64,000 nt of DNA from NCBI GenBank assembly GCA_032358165.1, contig JAALGY010000020.1, forward strand, positions 1,116,001 through 1,180,000, written 5' to 3'. This DNA is from Diplosphaera chodatii (lineage: Eukaryota > Chlorophyta > Trebouxiophyceae > Prasiolales > Stichococcaceae). The notes under the pieces were generated by a model. It was not told where the DNA came from and searched no databases. It saw nothing but the letters and a program-made list of their open reading frames with translations. Made by a program: the position numbers and the translations under genes. Shown here in pieces: positions 30,369-43,200 of this stretch. Each line of letters begins with the position of its first letter. Positions within the stretch are counted from its first letter, which is position 1.

Positions 30369-31601
30369 GATATGCAGCTGCACTTCTGCACAGTGCTTAT
30401 GAACAGCAGGGTCTGCTGCTACACAGGTGTCTCGCGGTGCGCGTGGGCAAAGCCTCGGCCCGGAACAGCACACCTGGGACCTGCGGTCAACTCAGCCTGC
30501 TGTCCACAGCAAGCGTCCTTCCCGCTCTCCTGTATCTCAGGTACCGCTACGGGACCAAACGACGTCCAGACCCTCAACGTTTGCGCGTATGGTCTATAGC
30601 GCGACCTTTGCCGATGCCGCGTTCAGCTGCCATCTGCCTGAAGCCCAGACCTGGTGCTGCACGTGTGCGTGGTTCGTGGGTTTGTCTGGGACGCCGCCGA
30701 ATTAATATCCTGGGAGTCTGCTTACGAAGTGAGCACTGTGGACTGTCGCCATAATTCACACACCAGATGTCATCAACACGAACGGCTGTAAGTCCAAGCG
30801 TCGTGTAAAACTAAAATAATACCAGGCAGAAAATTTGCAAGCATTGAAATCATGGGAACATGCATCTATGCGCTGGCTTCATGATGACACAAACACTATG
30901 CGCACGTACCGCTCGGCAGTTTCAGCATCATCCGTTGCTGCCTTCCTGCCTAGCCTGCGATCTGCCTGAGTTTGACGATCCTATACTCTTTCTGATTACC
31001 GTGCGAAGCCAGCGTGAAACCAACATATGCATGCTTTGTGAAGCACGAAACATGTACAAAGATAGCAGACGACCCAATGCGACTCGTATCCTCACACCAG
31101 CAACAATGACAGCGCAATGCAGATGCAAGCTCATGACACAAGCAATATGCCCTTCTGCACCAATGCCCACACACAGACACAAGTGGAGGCACAGCATATG
31201 CACAAGGTCTGCCGCTCATGGTGATGATGCACCCTAGGGCCTGCCCCGAGAGCCTGCTGCCACTACCCAGAAGTGGCCTAGCTAGCCTGAGCCTTGAGCC
31301 TGGTGACATCCTGGGCCTGGCCTCACAGCGCGACTGACAGACGCAATTCGACCGAAGACACTCCTAGCCACAGTGCCAACTGCAGCAGCTGCGCACCACT
31401 GAAGGTGGCAGGCCCATAACAGCTACTGGTGACTGAAGCCTACAACTGCCTGCAGACAGGAAGCGACACCAGGTACCTGATTAGCCTAAGGATGTGCGGA
31501 TTGCTGAAGTAACAATGATATAGCAGCTGGTTGGCGCGACCAGGCCCTTTGCTACAGAGCTATGACCACTAGCCTCACCTCAACCCTCACTTCTGGTTCC
31601 T
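30369..31601. other. intergenic region
   Basis: Lies upstream of the CotH-like gene and downstream of the FUS-like gene. Several short open frames occur on both strands but none shows splice-consistent or conserved coding. No RNA gene or repeat was recognised. Confidence 0.5.
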
Positions 31602-31606
31602 TTACA
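31602..31606 (-). terminator. candidate TGTAA poly(A) signal
   Basis: TGTAA on the minus strand, about 105 bases after the FUS-like stop codon. TGTAA is the usual poly(A) signal of chlorophyte nuclear genes. Confidence 0.4.
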
Positions 31607-31710
31607 CTGCTACAACTTCGTCCCTTGATGGTGCGCCTAATGCTGGACTCGGATGGTTCTGGCAATGAAAAGGGGATGAGGAATGTGAATGTCGCACCTG
31701 TGATGCTGTG

Positions 31711-34651
31711 TCAATAGGGGCGATATCGAGCATGGCCCATGCTGCCACGGCCAGGGGCTGCACGGCCGTATGAGCCCTGCTGGCCATAAGCAGTGCTGCC
31801 ATCGCCATATGCGGCAGCAGCATTGGCACCATAGCCTGCACTTCCACCATATGCGCCGCCAACAGCCTGCCCGCCGCCGTAACCGGCGCCGCCGCCGTAC
31901 GCGCCACCAGCCCCTGCACCTCCCCCATACCCGCTTCCCGCCTGGCCGCCACTCATGTCTGTGCAGTAGGTCGATGTCCTCAGCCAAGGTGTCCTCAGTT
32001 CAGGCCGTCCTCTGGAGACAGTGTCGGTATCATCTGCACAACATCTGCTTCACACAATATCTGCTTCACCAGACTCACCATAGCCAGCGCTCCCCTCGCT
32101 GTAGGCCGGCCCATAGCCAGCGCCCTGCTGCATTTGACCGTATCCGCCGCCGCTGCCGTAGTTGCTGGCCATGCCGCTGGCGCCGCCCATGCCGCCTGCT
32201 GCCATCTGCGGGCTCATCTTGCCCTGCATGCTGCCATAGCTGCCCATACCGCCGCGGCCGCCCCCGATGCCCCCAGAGTAGCCGCCCATGTGACCCTGAG
32301 GACATTTGACAGCTTCAGAGGACCAGCTGGTGAGCAATCCGTACTGCGCAGGACACCCCCCAGAGACACGCCAGATTGCACTGATCTGGAATCTATCTCA
32401 CCATGTTGTTACCCAGGCCTTGGCCCATGCCGCCCATGCCGCCATAGCCACTCATTCCACCCTGCATCTGCGGATGCATCATATCAGACTGACCACACGT
32501 TTCCAGGGCAACATGCATGCCACCATGCAGAGCGCCGCACATTGAAGCATGGACGCACCATGCCGCCCATATCAGCCATCTGCGGGCTCATGTTGCCCAT
32601 GTTTGCCATGCCCATGCTGTGCGCGCCCATGCCACCCATGCCCATAGCGCCCATGCCACCCATCCCCATGTTGCCGCCCTGCGCATCCCGCAGTGGATCA
32701 TTGTGTGTCCCAACAGGCCGCCAACAGCACTGCCTGGGTGTGAAGCTTTGCTCAAACACCGGTGTGAGCACTGCAAGACGCATGCCACAAGGCGTGGCGC
32801 ACCATGTAGCTGCCGTCACCGCCGTAGTTGCTGCGCATGCCACCCATCATGCCAGTGGCCATCATACCCATGCCGCCACCGATCATCATTGGCTTCTGCG
32901 CCTGTGCACAGCAACGACTCTTGAGCACCAGCATTGGTCACTCTGCAGACCGCAAGGAAACCTGACTCGAAGAGGGCGACAGGGGAGTGACATGCAGTAC
33001 GCACCTGACACCGGTTGCAGACCTCCCGCCAGCCGAAGTTCTTATTTCGGCACTCGGGGCAGTGCCAGTCAGGCGCCTTCCCTGTGCGCGCTGCATAGCT
33101 CTGATCATAGCCAGCGCCCGCTGCCATGTCCTCCTTCTTTACTGCCCTCTTCACCTCCACCTGTTCATTGTGGTAGTCCCTGAGCCCCCGACAGCACTGC
33201 TGGTGACATGCAACATACAAATGAACACGAAAATGTCAGCCACTGCTGTTGCTTGCTGAACTGTCTACATACCGTTTTGCCGCTGATCACATGCTGCACA
33301 ACGAGGCACTTCTCCACCATCGACTCGTCCCGGTAGGTCACAAAGCCAAAGCCACGCGAGGTGCCATCTGGCTTTCTCAATATCTGCACTCGAATATGAG
33401 GTGCAGAGCCTCTCAAAGGAGCCCCTTTGATGCCACAAACTGCTGAAGCGGTCGGATGTGGGTGACAGTTCGCAGCTGGCCAGCTTGCAAAAGCGACGCG
33501 TCGTCAACAGTTTGCACGTACCACAGAGTCCTCAATGTCCCCAAACTGTGCAAAGTGCGACCTGAACTCGTCCTCGCCAAGCTCCCCCTGCACATCATGG
33601 CAGCACATTCATGTCTCATGTGCTGTCGCGTGACCCAAACATTCTGTCTAGGTATGCTCATCATAGCCTCACCGTGCCGCCAACAAACATCTTGCGAGTG
33701 AGGCCACTGCTGCCGCCCGCGTTCTTGGGCACTGCTGCCTTCGCCTCGATCTTTTTGTGATCAAGCTCGTGGTCCTTCTTCTGCACACAGGTTCCCAGCC
33801 TGGTCGGCCCTTCAGCCCATGTTGTACAAACCATTCACAATTTGCTCCATAGCCGCAGGCTGCAACAGACCAACCTCCAAGAAGGCCTGAGCGCATTGCG
33901 GGTCGGCGTATGTTACGAACCCGAAGCCGCGGCCTTCCATGAGCACTATGTCCGACATCTCGCCCCTGCTCACAGCAACACCGCACACTTTCACCTGGTG
34001 TCGCCCCAGTCAGATAGGAGTGCTGTCTGTTGTACCTGATGCATCCTGGGCGTCAGACGTACCACTGCGCACAGTACGACTCGAGCTGGTCCTTTGTCGT
34101 GGTGTTGGCAAGGCCACCAATGAATATCTTGCCAGGCACAAAAGCTGTGCCGCCCATCCCTGGCGGAGGCCCGCTGCTGGAGGGGCGCATTCCGCTGCTA
34201 TACCCTGAAGGCGAGAAGGGCTGCGGCATCTGGGCTGCACTGCCGCTGGGCCCACCTGTGGTACCTGCGCCGGGGCGCATGCTGTGTCAGCATGTGCACT
34301 ACCAGCAGAAGGCCGACCACGCATGCATGCTGTCTCGAGGCGCTTACAGGTTGAAAACACACATGTCAAGCAGCTGAGCACGCGGCCGAAGATCAAGGAG
34401 ATGCGAAACTGAGCTGCTGAACTGCAGCCAGTGTCAGGATGAGCTGACGCAAGTGCAGCATTGTTCAAGATGGTCGCCCTGTTGAGTGTCTCGGATGTCT
34501 CACCCTGATCGTCTGCCCGAGGTATGTGATCCTCTGCAGAGTTTGCTCCTGCGCCATAGCCCTGCTGCTCAGGGTTGAACTGTGTCGGCCCGGCACTGTT
34601 CTGCGCACCATTCTGGGCACCGCCGTAATGGTCGCCTTGATACTCCGCCAT
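31711..34651 (-). CDS. FUS/TAF15-like RNA-binding protein: two RRMs, RanBP2 finger, Gly-rich tail
   Basis: Start ATG 34651 (MAEYQGDHYGG), stop 31711-31713, roughly a dozen exons. RRM1 is split between KIFIGGLANTTTKDQLESYC and GRGFGFVTYADPQCAQAF. RRM2 is split into KMFVGGT, GELGEDEFRSHFAQFGDIED and SRGFGFVTYRDESMVEKCLV. A RanBP2-type zinc finger follows at about 33,000-33,080 (DWHCPECRNKNFGWREVCNRC), then several exons of Met/Gly-rich repeats and a Gly/Tyr/Ala-rich last exon ending GHARYRPY. The R/H-x-PY ending matches a PY-NLS, as at the end of FUS. Likely a nuclear or shuttling mRNA-binding protein in transcription, splicing or condensates. The finger assigns it to the FET-like group; two RRMs instead of one are more like plant TAF15 relatives or hnRNP A/B. 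Confidence 0.85.
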
Positions 34652-35174
34652 GGTGTTGGGAAGTAGCGAGCAACTTGTAGATGCTGCAGGCTGTGGACGC
34701 TGGTCTTGGCACTTGGCCTGCTTGTTACATTGTCGTGTGAAAATACGAGAGATGCAGGTAAACGACATACGGAACAACATCGGGTGCGCCGAGAGCTGAC
34801 AGTGTGCTCAAGCTGTACGATATGCCGCGTGGTAACGCCGTAGGACCAGAAGCAAATTCCTTCGTATGATTTGACTGGGTCGCGTCGGCCGTCCGTCTAT
34901 CGCGAGGGGTCGCAGCCACGTGCATACGCCGGAGGTGGACCCGACAGTGCATGGTATGCTGGGCGGACAGAGAAATCTGCGACATACAGGGTGTGCATCC
35001 ACAGAAGATGAACTCACGGCCGAGTCGTGGCGGTCGACAGGCCGGAAAGGTGATGATCAAATTGTCACAGACTCTGGCCGTGCGCAGGAAACTTGACTCA
35101 AACATCGCGTATGCGGCACATTTGTGATTCACCAACAGGTAATCAGGCGATGGTCGCCGCCGCATACGAGGCAG
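34652..35174. promoter_or_regulatory. shared upstream region of two divergent genes
   Basis: About 520 bp separates the start codons of the FUS-like gene (minus) and the coiled-coil gene (plus). It must hold both 5' UTRs and promoters. No TATA box or known element could be assigned with confidence. Confidence 0.45.
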
Positions 35175-37134
35175 ATGTTGCTTGACGTCAAAGGCGAAGT
35201 GCCCAGCGGGCAGAAACGTTCTGGCAGTGCCACAGCCGTTCAGGTATGTGCCCGGAGAGTAGGACCAGTACGCTCATTTACTCAAGTCATGGGAAAGCTG
35301 GACCTGCTCGACGCCCAGCTTGACTCGATTTCTTGTCTTGCAGGTCGTAAGGCATGTGCAATTGGCGCCGCGTCAGAAGGCGCAGCGGAAGCCGCCCAAC
35401 CGGCGGGCAAGAGCAGCCTTGGCAGCTGGGCGTGCTGCCGCATCTGCCCGAGCATCGGCGAAGCAAGCTCGTTCGCGGCCAGGCGAGCTTGCGCTGGCGG
35501 AACTACACGCACGCGCCAACAGCCAGTGGGCACTGCTGGACCGGGACGCAGCCCGCGGGGCGGCGGCCGATGCGGCGAGCAGAAAGGATGAGCTGAGGCG
35601 CAGACAGCAGCAGCTGGCCCGGGATGTCAGCGCGCAGCTGGCAGTCAAGGCCGAGGCGGCCGCTGCAGCGGCTGCAGCAAAGCTCGAGGAGCGTGCAGCA
35701 GTGCTGGCAGGGGTAGCCCGCCAGGAGGCGCAGGAACGTATGGCTGCTGCACAGCGGCACACCGCGATGCTGGCCATCAAGGCCGACCGCGAGCGGCAGG
35801 TGGCAGATGCCAGGGTTGGCCGGCGGATTGCCGAGCGGCTGCGGAAGCAGATGGAAAGGCAGGAGCTAGCCGAGATACAGGCAGCACAGCAGCGCACCAG
35901 GGTAGGGAATCAATGCTGTCTCTTGACGAGGTGGCAAACTGAATGTTGTCAGCATTGGCAAGACATGTGGCTGATGCCCATGTGGCCTCAAGCGAATGTT
36001 GCATGGGTTGTCACCCTGCAAGACTGATGCCTGTAGGCGGCTGATCTGATCAAGCAGCAGCTCCAACGGGACGCCATGCGCACCAGCCTGGCTGTCAATG
36101 AGGACTTGATCAGGTACACATCAATGCGGATCAGGTGGCACACAGACTGTGAGTCATCTCATTGCAAGTACAATGATGAGCTCCTGTGCACCTCGTCCCA
36201 GAGCAAGGAAGGAGGCAGCGCTGGTGGAAGCTGCGATTGATGCTGCATCGGCTGCTGAGTACCAGGCCCTCCTGGCAGAGCAGGAAGCCGAGCGGCAAGC
36301 GGCACTGCAAGAAATGCACAAGCGCTCTGCACAGCGTGCAGAGCATGTGGGATTGAAGGTGTGAAGTCCGTCCCGCTGAATGATGATGTTTCCAACGTTG
36401 CCTGCTCCGCAGCGACGTCAAAACCTCGCTCTGAATATCTGCCTGTCAGGGTGTAAGAGAGGCAAAGGAGAGGGCCGCACGGGAGGAGATGCTCCTGAAG
36501 CAGTACGAGGCCCTGGAGGCCAAGCAGTTTGCTGCAGCGGCGGCGGCAAAGCGGTGCAAGGCAGCCAGGTCTCAGGCAGCTATACAGCAGGTGCAACACA
36601 GCTGCACACAGCATACTCTCTGACAGCAAATGAGCTCAATTCCTGTCAAAGGTGGCACTGCAGCCCCGCTGAGGATGATGCTCGGTGATTGCAGTCCCAT
36701 ATGCAGCAGAAAGAGCTGAAGCTGCGGCAACATGCAGCAGCTGCTGCAGAGGCAGCCGAGGACATGGCGATGTTGAACCTGAGCATTGAGCGCGGTGCCA
36801 TGGCTGAAGCCAGCAAGGCGGATGCTGCAAGGCAGCGGGCTCTTGACATCAGGTGTTGCATCGTATAAACGGCAGAACCGTCAAGCATGTCAGCGAGCGG
36901 CATGCTGAGGTGCCAAAACGGGCTTGCAAAAGTACAGACTGCAGTATGCCCAATGCAACTGTTCTGTTTGACAGGCGAGAACAGGAGCTGCAGGTGGAGG
37001 AGCGAGAAAACCAGTTTGTGATTGGCGAGGCGCAAATGGTAGGCGCTGAACGTCGTCTCAATGCAGCAGTCCTGAGCAAGGCAGCTGGTCAGAAGCAGCC
37101 GGCAGCTGCTTTGAAAACGCGCCATCGGGAATGA
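35175..37134 (+). CDS. Ala/Arg/Glu-rich coiled-coil protein, possibly flagellar
   Basis: Start ATG 35175 (MLLDVKGEVPSGQKRSG). Exon 1 (35175-35243), exon 2 (35344-35901), an exon at 36037-36113 and later exons join in phase, with a stop at 37132-37134, about 440 residues. Nearly all of it is helical and charged: LRRRQQQLARDVSAQLAVKA, RRIAERLRKQMERQELAEIQ, EYQALLAEQEAERQAALQEM, REQELQVEERENQFVIGEAQ. The pattern recalls trichohyalin-plectin-homology proteins of axonemes (MNS1, CFAP45, CFAP53), but no diagnostic motif fixes the family. Cytoskeletal or ciliary function is inference. Divergent from the FUS-like gene and convergent with DNA2. Confidence 0.7.
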
Positions 37135-37295
37135 TGTTTTAGGTTATAGATATTGAGGCAGGATGCGAGCAAACTGTGTGTTTTGCAACATGTCTTCTGC
37201 ACCAGCTGCCCACATTGAGGTCCGAGCTGACCACCAGGGCCACAATTCAATCATTATCGATTCTGACCAGCTAGGGGATGTCAAACAAGTGGGTG

Positions 37296-40200
37296 TCAAA
37301 GTAGCAAAAGCTCTGCTAAGCTGGATCCTTCTACGGCAGTTGCTGGGAGCGTATGCAGCCAGCCGGGACTTGACATCAGCTGAAGCAGGTGCGCAAACAG
37401 CGGTATGCTGGCCACTGTGCTGGCGCTCCCAATGAGCACCTACAGGAATTCATGTTTCCACTGTCACAGTACTACATTTGTGATGGGAACGCAACTGGCG
37501 TCGTGCTGTGATGTTGTCGGCCTTGCTCAGCAGCACGGTGCATCAGCAATACAAAAGCATCAACTGCAACGACTGCACTACTGGGAGCACCAGCTTTGCG
37601 CGCGCCCGCGTCACCGCCACGTTGACCCGACGCCAGTCTGCCAGCAGCCGACCTGCTTCTCTGCTCGGGTTGGAGCGGACCAGCGACACCAACACGCACT
37701 CCTTGTCACGACCCTGCGCAACTTTGCAGCATGTTGTTGGCAAGGCACACATGACATGGTGTCGACACCTTTGCTCTCTGCATGGCCGCGCCGCACTGCA
37801 CCTGGTATTTGTCGATGGTGAGGGCTTCCATGTCCAGCATGCCCCGTTTTTGGGCCATCTTTGCCAGAGCTGACACCTGACGCACACAGCAAACGTTGCA
37901 ACGACACACATGTGACATGTACCAGCGTGTCCGCTGCAGCAAGCTCAGATGCCAACACATGCATGAGATGACCTGCAGCAGGGTGGCACACCTGGGCACG
38001 GTAGGGCGAGATTGCGCCAATGTCCGCTGGTGGCAAGCCTGCAGCCTTCAACGCTGTGGCAATGTGCACCAGCAGTGCTGCTTCACCGCCATTGCTGACC
38101 TGCACATGGGAAATGATGGAAAGTGGCATGAACCGCATGGCTACACTGGGCGAGGGTCTGGCAAGCCTCGGAGGAACCCTTGGCTCACCGTCTCTGCTGC
38201 AGTGGTTTCAGCCATCTGTCCGCAGGCGTCGGTGTCCAGAAACACGGCACGATGCTGCGGGTCCACCACCTGACACCAACAACGACGCTGTCAGCGAGTG
38301 ACTGACAGCCGCAGCTACCTACTTTATTGTTTCTGCCTCTGAACAGGCCCACCACCGTACTGGCTCACCTTCTGCAGCCACGGTGGCAAGGCTGCAGTGG
38401 CCAGCGTTGGGAGGTGTAGCGTGCGCGATGCCACAGCCAAGCTGCCAGACGCCAGCGCGCCATTGTACACCAGCGCGTTGGGGATCGCCATGATGTCGTC
38501 GGACATGCGGTACTGTGCCCGAAGCGTCACCACCGCCTACGATTCAGGTATGTCATATAAGGATCAGGATTGCAACTGTACATCGGTTCCACCAGTGCAT
38601 TACACCTGCTCAACTGAGAGTGCAGGGGTGTGAAAGGATGCTGCTGGCACACTTCGTCGTCGTCATGCAATGACTCTCCATGTTGACCTGAGGGTGGGCC
38701 TCGCACAAGATGCGGAAGAGTGAGCGTCCCAGCCCGCCTGCCTCTGCCGCAGGGTTTGCCACCAGCGGCGGCAGCTGATAGTGATCCCCCACCTGCAATG
38801 TATTGACGACGTGTTTGGTCCAGATTCCAAGGAGTATTCAGCCTGCTGACCTTGCAGCCATGCACTGTTACTACAACCTGCAGTGCTGGTAGCTTTAGAA
38901 GCTAGAGCACTCGATGTGAAGGTGCGTGCTGAATCGTGGATCATGCACTGCCCTTCCTGGCACTTGATGCGCACCAGAACAAATGCGCGGGCCTTGAGCA
39001 GCGGTGCAATGGTGGAAGGCAGCGTCATCTGGCCAGCTTCATCCACGATGACCACATCAAAGACGTGCCGCAGCAGCAGTGGCGAGTTCATGCCCAGCGC
39101 GGTCGCGCCCACCTGCAGCGACATCGAGACGTGCACAACACCTCAAGATGAAAGCGTCCACTGATCAATTGGAAAGAAGCAGGGAGGAGGACGTGTCAGG
39201 CAGTGGACGCGCACCACCCCGGCGCAGCGTGCGAGGCTGCGCAGCTTGGCCACGGATGTGTCCGGCCACAGGCGGCCGCCGGGCAGGCAGTCGTGCAGCG
39301 TCGGGTGCACGGAGTCAATGCGCCCGAGCCGCAGCACGGGCAAGCCCTCGGCCCGCAACCGCAGCAGGATGTTGTCCACCGCACTGCGCAGCCATGAGAT
39401 GTGCTTCAGCCATGAGAAATGCTTCAAAGCTTGGACCGACGCACCAATTGTAGCGTTGAGGCCGTTATGCCAGTTGTGCACATCAGTGGCGCGCTCATGA
39501 TTGTTGACAGCGACACCAAACACAACATCGCATGCCTGCTGCACCTGTTTGTGTATGATGTGACGAGCACGGTCCTCCTGGCCGCCAGCAGGCTGCGCAC
39601 TGCGGCACAGATCACAGCCGTCTTGCCTGTTCCAGGCATACCCAGCACGAGAGCGTAGTCCTGCGCCGTCAGTATCCTGCAGCAAGCAGTCACCACTGTG
39701 GATCCGTTCCTCAGCCGTTTCAGCAGCTCTGACCATATGCTTTGTGCATGATGCCCAGTATGCCCAGTTGACGCATGGCTCATCAGGTGCGGGGCGGGCG
39801 CACCTGCGCACTGCAGTCTTCTGACCATCGTTCAGGCTGTCCTCCACCACGATGCCCTGCTCGGGTAGACCCGCAGGGGCACTACTTCCCGCATTTCCTC
39901 CAGCACAGACCAGGGTCTGGCCGGGTGGGTTACTGGCTGCCTGCTGAGCCTGAGACGTACCTCCATTGCAGGCTGCCGGCGCACATGCACGCAGGGTCGG
40001 GACCTGATGTGGCGGGGCGGCTGGCAGTGGCGCAAGGGGCATCCGAATTGTGGCTGTGGCTTTGCTGCCCATGAAACCCTGCACTGGGACGCTGCTGCCC
40101 TGCTGTGGGGCACCGCGGCTCTGGGCGTGCTGCTGCTGGGGCGCATGTTGGGCTGCTTGCGTCTCGTCTTCCGGATCCTCATCCTCGACATCGCAGGCCT

Positions 40201-43200
40201 GACTTGCGGAAGTGCTGCCCTGGGCGCAGCTTGCAATGCGCGGTGGCGCCAGGCCCACGATCAGCGATGACAGGCGCTTTGCCCTCAGCTTCTGCGGGCG
40301 CCAGAACAGCCTGTTCTCCTTGAGGATGTGATGTACAGCTGGAGCACGGCGTCAAACTGTATTGCATGTGACACTGAAGGAGCACCACTGCAACCGGTGC
40401 GGCATGCACATCAACTGGTCGCACATTTCCGGCAAGCTCGACCAGTGCGGCACGCAAGCGTGGAAAGACGGATGCCACATCGTCCCGATCCACACGCCAC
40501 CGCACGCCTGGTCCAGTGAGCCCACCGCCAGCGGAAGCGCTTGCCTTGAGCGCCTACACCGCAGGTGCAGCAGGGTGGTAAGCAGAGCGGCTGCAACCCG
40601 ACGCAGCAGCCATTGATGGGACCACGCTTCACAGCAGTTTCGTATCAATGTGCAGTGCGTGCTGCATTTATCTGGCACCTGTGTCGGGGGGTTGGCAATG
40701 GACGCCCGCAGCCGCCTCTGCACCAACAGCTTGATATGGCTGGCATCACACGTGACCACCAGGGCTCGTGCGACGCCCGGCTGTGGCCGCCGCCCAGGCA
40801 GTGCCTCCAGGCTGAGCACCACCAGCTCGCCCTCGCCAAAGCCTGCCTGGATCACTGCCTGCGTCTGCTACCAGCCAGAAGCTTATGGCAGATCTTATAC
40901 CATCCTGCTCACGACGATCCAACCCCTTTTGAACTATCGGTATTGAATGGGATGGCGAGCCTCAACAGCCTAGAGGCTCAAAAATGTGTCTTGAGCAAAG
41001 TCTTGACTCCTTGCGTATCTCGAGCACTGGCACCTTGCAAACAGTGGTCATTAAAGTCGTGCTCTCTGGAGCTGCCTACATGCTGTGTCGGCTGTGTTCC
41101 CGCCTGCGTTGCTTTCGCTCGCAAGGACGAGGCACTGACGAAGGTGTACTCGTAGCTGCCTGGCTGCTTGCCGGCCGCCTCGCCAGTGAGCACCAGGTCA
41201 GCTACACACCCTCCACGTGACTGGCGCTGCTCGCCTACAGGGATGCCGAACGTCTACTTCACTGGAAGCAGAGGAGACTATGCAAGGGGGTCACCATCTC
41301 CATCCCGTGGGGGCCTCGCACTGGAGCAAAGCAGCGCTGCGGTGCCATGTCCGGCATCGGGCACCTGTCTGGCGCCAGATGTCTGCTCGGCGGTGCGAGG
41401 AGCCGCCCTCCTCCAGGTCCAGCAGCCGGTGCCAGTGCGCGAAGAAGCTGGCGTCTGCGGCGCCCAGGTGCCCAGCCTGCAGCGCGAACGCCGGCCCCAT
41501 GCCCGCCGTCTCCTCCGTGCCGCCCTCCAGTGCCTGCTGGTGCACATGCACCGCTGGCGCCGGATGCTGAGATAGCAGGGACAGGCACGTTGCACGCGAA
41601 CTCAGCCCAACCCCATCTTTAGACAAACCCTTGGCGCTGCTAAGCATGGCCCCAACCACATATTTACAAGTATGGAGGGAAGGCCACTGTTGGATACATG
41701 AACACTGCTCGGCTCTGATCACCTTGTGGGCGATGGAGCATGTGTTCAGAGCAAAGCAGCGTCCGCAGCCTCGTGGGCTGGGGTCCCGCAGCATCTGCGG
41801 CAGCGTGCCATGTGCGAGGTGCGTTGCCAGGCCGTTGCGCTGCACCATCAGCGCTGCGACGTCCCCGGGCACCATTGCGACAGCCTCGGGCTCCTGCCAC
41901 CATGCACGTGTTGCTCATGTCCATTGTTGTTCTTCTTCTCCAGGGAGATACAAGACCTCATGTTGTTGGTCCTGGACACATCAGCCTCTTCGCAGTTGCA
42001 TCGCTCACCGACTTGTCCATGTACCACAGCAGGCCCAGGTCGGGTGCGACTCCGTAGCGCTCTTGCAATAGTAGCAGGTACAGCGACACCTGCGCAAATC
42101 GGTGGAGCCGTCCCAATGCTATAGACGAACAGCTCTCAGGTCATTGACTGACAAGGTACAGTCCACTTCAACCAGGTTGACATGCTGCACAGCTGCCATG
42201 CACTGACCTGTGCACGGTGGCTGTGATGTGCTTTGCCCGTTTTGAACTCAAACGGCACCAGGGCTTGATGTACCGGTGGCTGATTCATTTGCTGACGACC
42301 GTGAAGCCAGGTCTGCATAGGTCCCTGCTGAGGCTGCGCTGACATGCCGACACGGAGCGAGGCATCTACATTGCCCTTGAGCCCAAGGCGTGGCGCCCAT
42401 ACTGACTCTTCGATGTCTAGCACTTCCTGCAGTTAGGGCAAATGCATGAAGGAAACTGTTGCCATGGTGTCATCGTGTTACTGGGGCATGCCTCAGCAGG
42501 CAAGGTTCTGTCGTGACCTGAATGCAGAGTGCTTTGGAGGCAGGTCCATCGAAGCCGGGCCCAGCAGTAGATGCTGGCGCGTGCGGCTGCTGCTGCATGT
42601 AGGACTGCAGCCATGCTGCCAGCTTGGGTGCCGCGGCCTGCAGCTTGTCTGCAATGCGAGCCTCGTCCACGCCAGCCTGTGATAGTTGCAGCTGAGCATC
42701 ACTCAGCAGGTAATGACCCAACTGTTGACATGAGGTCAACATCCTGAGCATCCACTGGGTCACCATCTGCAGCTAAGACGCACCTCAAGGAGCTTTTGTG
42801 GGGCTGCAGCTGCCAACGCTGCTGCGCGTGTGATCAAGGCCTCCTCTGAGCGCAGCCCCTCAGCAAGTGCCGCCTGCGTGCCACGTGGAAACCGTGCTAA
42901 AAGTGGTCAGAATGTCAGCGGCCATCAATGTGGTCATTGCTTGCAGAGGAGGCAACGAACAGCACCCTCGCAAGTGCACCCTCAGTACGCACCTGCAACA
43001 GTTCGTGTAGCAGGGTGCCAGACACCGCTGCTTCATTGGTGGTGCCGCCCCCGAAACGCTCCTCCAGCACAGCCTTCCGTGGACAGCCCAGCGCCCCAGC
43101 GACTCTAGTACCTGCCGGGGTCGGCAAACATATTACATGTCTCATGATAGCCATTCTGGCTACGCCATGCACGCAATAGTGGTAATGCCTACCAGAAAGA

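Noticed and set aside
32134..33183. 349-codon plus-strand frame opposite the FUS-like gene
   Set aside because: It is the antisense shadow of Gly/Met-rich exons; it encodes only Cys/His/Ala-rich low-complexity sequence.
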